This document shows, piece after piece, positions 6,968-7,482 of a DNA stretch of 7,482 nucleotides. The notes under the pieces are model-generated. The model was not told where the DNA came from, ran no database searches, and was given only the letters and a program-made list of their open reading frames with translations. Source of the DNA: Spirochaetales bacterium (GTDB lineage Bacteria; Spirochaetota; Spirochaetia; JABMQR01); NCBI GenBank assembly GCA_023139255.1, contig JAGLNY010000101.1:1-7482 (forward strand), given 5' to 3'. Position numbers and translations under genes: made by a program. Numbering within the stretch: position 1 is the first letter of the stretch; the number at the start of each line of letters is the position of its first letter.

Positions 6968-7482
6968 ATGATAAAAGGGTTTTCATTTTATGTACCGGTT
7001 AAGCTGGTTTTTGGTGAGGGTTCACTTAATCAGGCAGGTGAACAGGTTTCAGCTTTTGGAAAGAAGGCATTGATTGTAACAACCGGAAACTTTTTTAAGG
7101 AAAATGGTTTGGTAAACCGGCTTCAGAATATTCTGAAAAAAGATGGGGTTGACTCAGTTCATTTTTCTGAAGTGGATCCCAATCCCCTGAACACCCAAAT
7201 AGATGCAGGTGCAGCCTTGGCAAAAAGAATGGGTGTTGATGTGGTTATAGGCCTTGGAGGAGGAAGCGCGATTGACGCGGCAAAAGGGATGGCTATAGCT
7301 CTTGGACATGACAGGCCTATCTGGGACTTTTGTATTGGAGATGATATACAGGAAATTACTGATAGAACCTTCCCGATTGTTGCCATAACCACTACATCCG
7401 GAACAGGAAGTGAGGGAACCCAGTGGGCTGTTATCACCAACCAGGGAAAAAATATGAAGCCTGGGATCGGGAGTGATTATAC
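6968..7482 (+). CDS. Iron-type (group III) alcohol dehydrogenase, N-terminal part, cut by the window edge
   Basis: An open frame from ATG 6968 runs without a stop to the window end, giving 171 residues of a protein that is usually about 385 long. It shows the family's start pattern (FYVPVKLVFGEGSL, 7-20), the NAD(P)-binding GLGGGSAIDAAKG loop (95-107) and TTTSGTGSE (141-149). The four metal ligands (one Asp, three His) would lie in the missing C-terminal domain, so metal dependence cannot be checked. Such enzymes interconvert alcohols and aldehydes or ketones with NAD(P)H. Here it could act on the aldehyde released by the upstream lyase, which is inference. AGGAG at 6957-6961 is 6 bases before the start. 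The 91-base gap before it holds no clear promoter or terminator. Three of its four visible arginines use AGA/AGG. Confidence 0.92.
   Translation, partial: MIKGFSFYVPVKLVFGEGSLNQAGEQVSAFGKKALIVTTGNFFKENGLVNRLQNILKKDGVDSVHFSEVDPNPLNTQIDAGAALAKRMGVDVVIGLGGGSAIDAAKGMAIALGHDRPIWDFCIGDDIQEITDRTFPIVAITTTSGTGSEGTQWAVITNQGKNMKPGIGSDY

Noticed and set aside
7159..7440. 93-codon minus-strand frame opposite the alcohol dehydrogenase
   Set aside because: The plus strand encodes diagnostic NAD-binding motifs of iron-type alcohol dehydrogenases over the same bases.

Overview
This window carries one co-directional cluster of six genes on the plus strand, the last cut by the right edge. It follows a gene-poor leader of about 430 bases. 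All proteins look bacterial. Every gene has a good Shine-Dalgarno sequence (AAGGAG, AGGAG or GGAGG type), and the leader holds a near-consensus sigma-70-type promoter. This fits a Firmicutes-, Spirochaete- or Lentisphaera/Planctomycete-like bacterium of moderately low GC better than a Bacteroidetes one, but the sequence alone does not fix the taxon.

Layout: 1-429 is mostly non-coding, with an undecided open frame at the left edge (3-227), an A/T-only inverted repeat (217-230 with 277-290) and a promoter (294-322). Next come: 430-2025, a cytoplasmic TIM-barrel protein resembling glycoside-hydrolase-like families; 2136-3035, an aldolase of the dihydrodipicolinate synthase/N-acetylneuraminate lyase family; 3019-4257, an M24 (Xaa-Pro peptidase/creatinase-type) metallohydrolase overlapping the aldolase by 17 bases; 4315-5388, a Gfo/Idh/MocA NAD(P)-dependent sugar oxidoreductase; 5440-6876, an FAD-dependent oxidoreductase of the FAD_oxidored type; and 6968 to the window end, the N-terminal 171 residues of an iron-type alcohol dehydrogenase. 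Gaps are 57 to 110 bases, and I see no convincing terminator between genes, so a single transcript is plausible.

Together this looks like a catabolic operon for a sugar or sugar-acid compound, possibly a conjugate with an amide or C-N bond. The barrel protein would release or process a sugar unit, the Gfo/Idh and FAD enzymes would oxidise it, the M24 enzyme would hydrolyse a C-N bond, the lyase would split a 2-keto acid into pyruvate plus an aldehyde, and the alcohol dehydrogenase would reduce or oxidise the resulting aldehyde. That order is inference. No transporter or regulator is in view, and the substrate cannot be read from the sequence. I do not recognise this exact gene combination as a described pathway.

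Two features stand out. The M24 enzyme keeps all five metal ligands but appears to have Asp where peptidases carry a catalytic His. Arginine codon use also changes sharply between the first three genes and the last three, which suggests the cluster was assembled from two modules.
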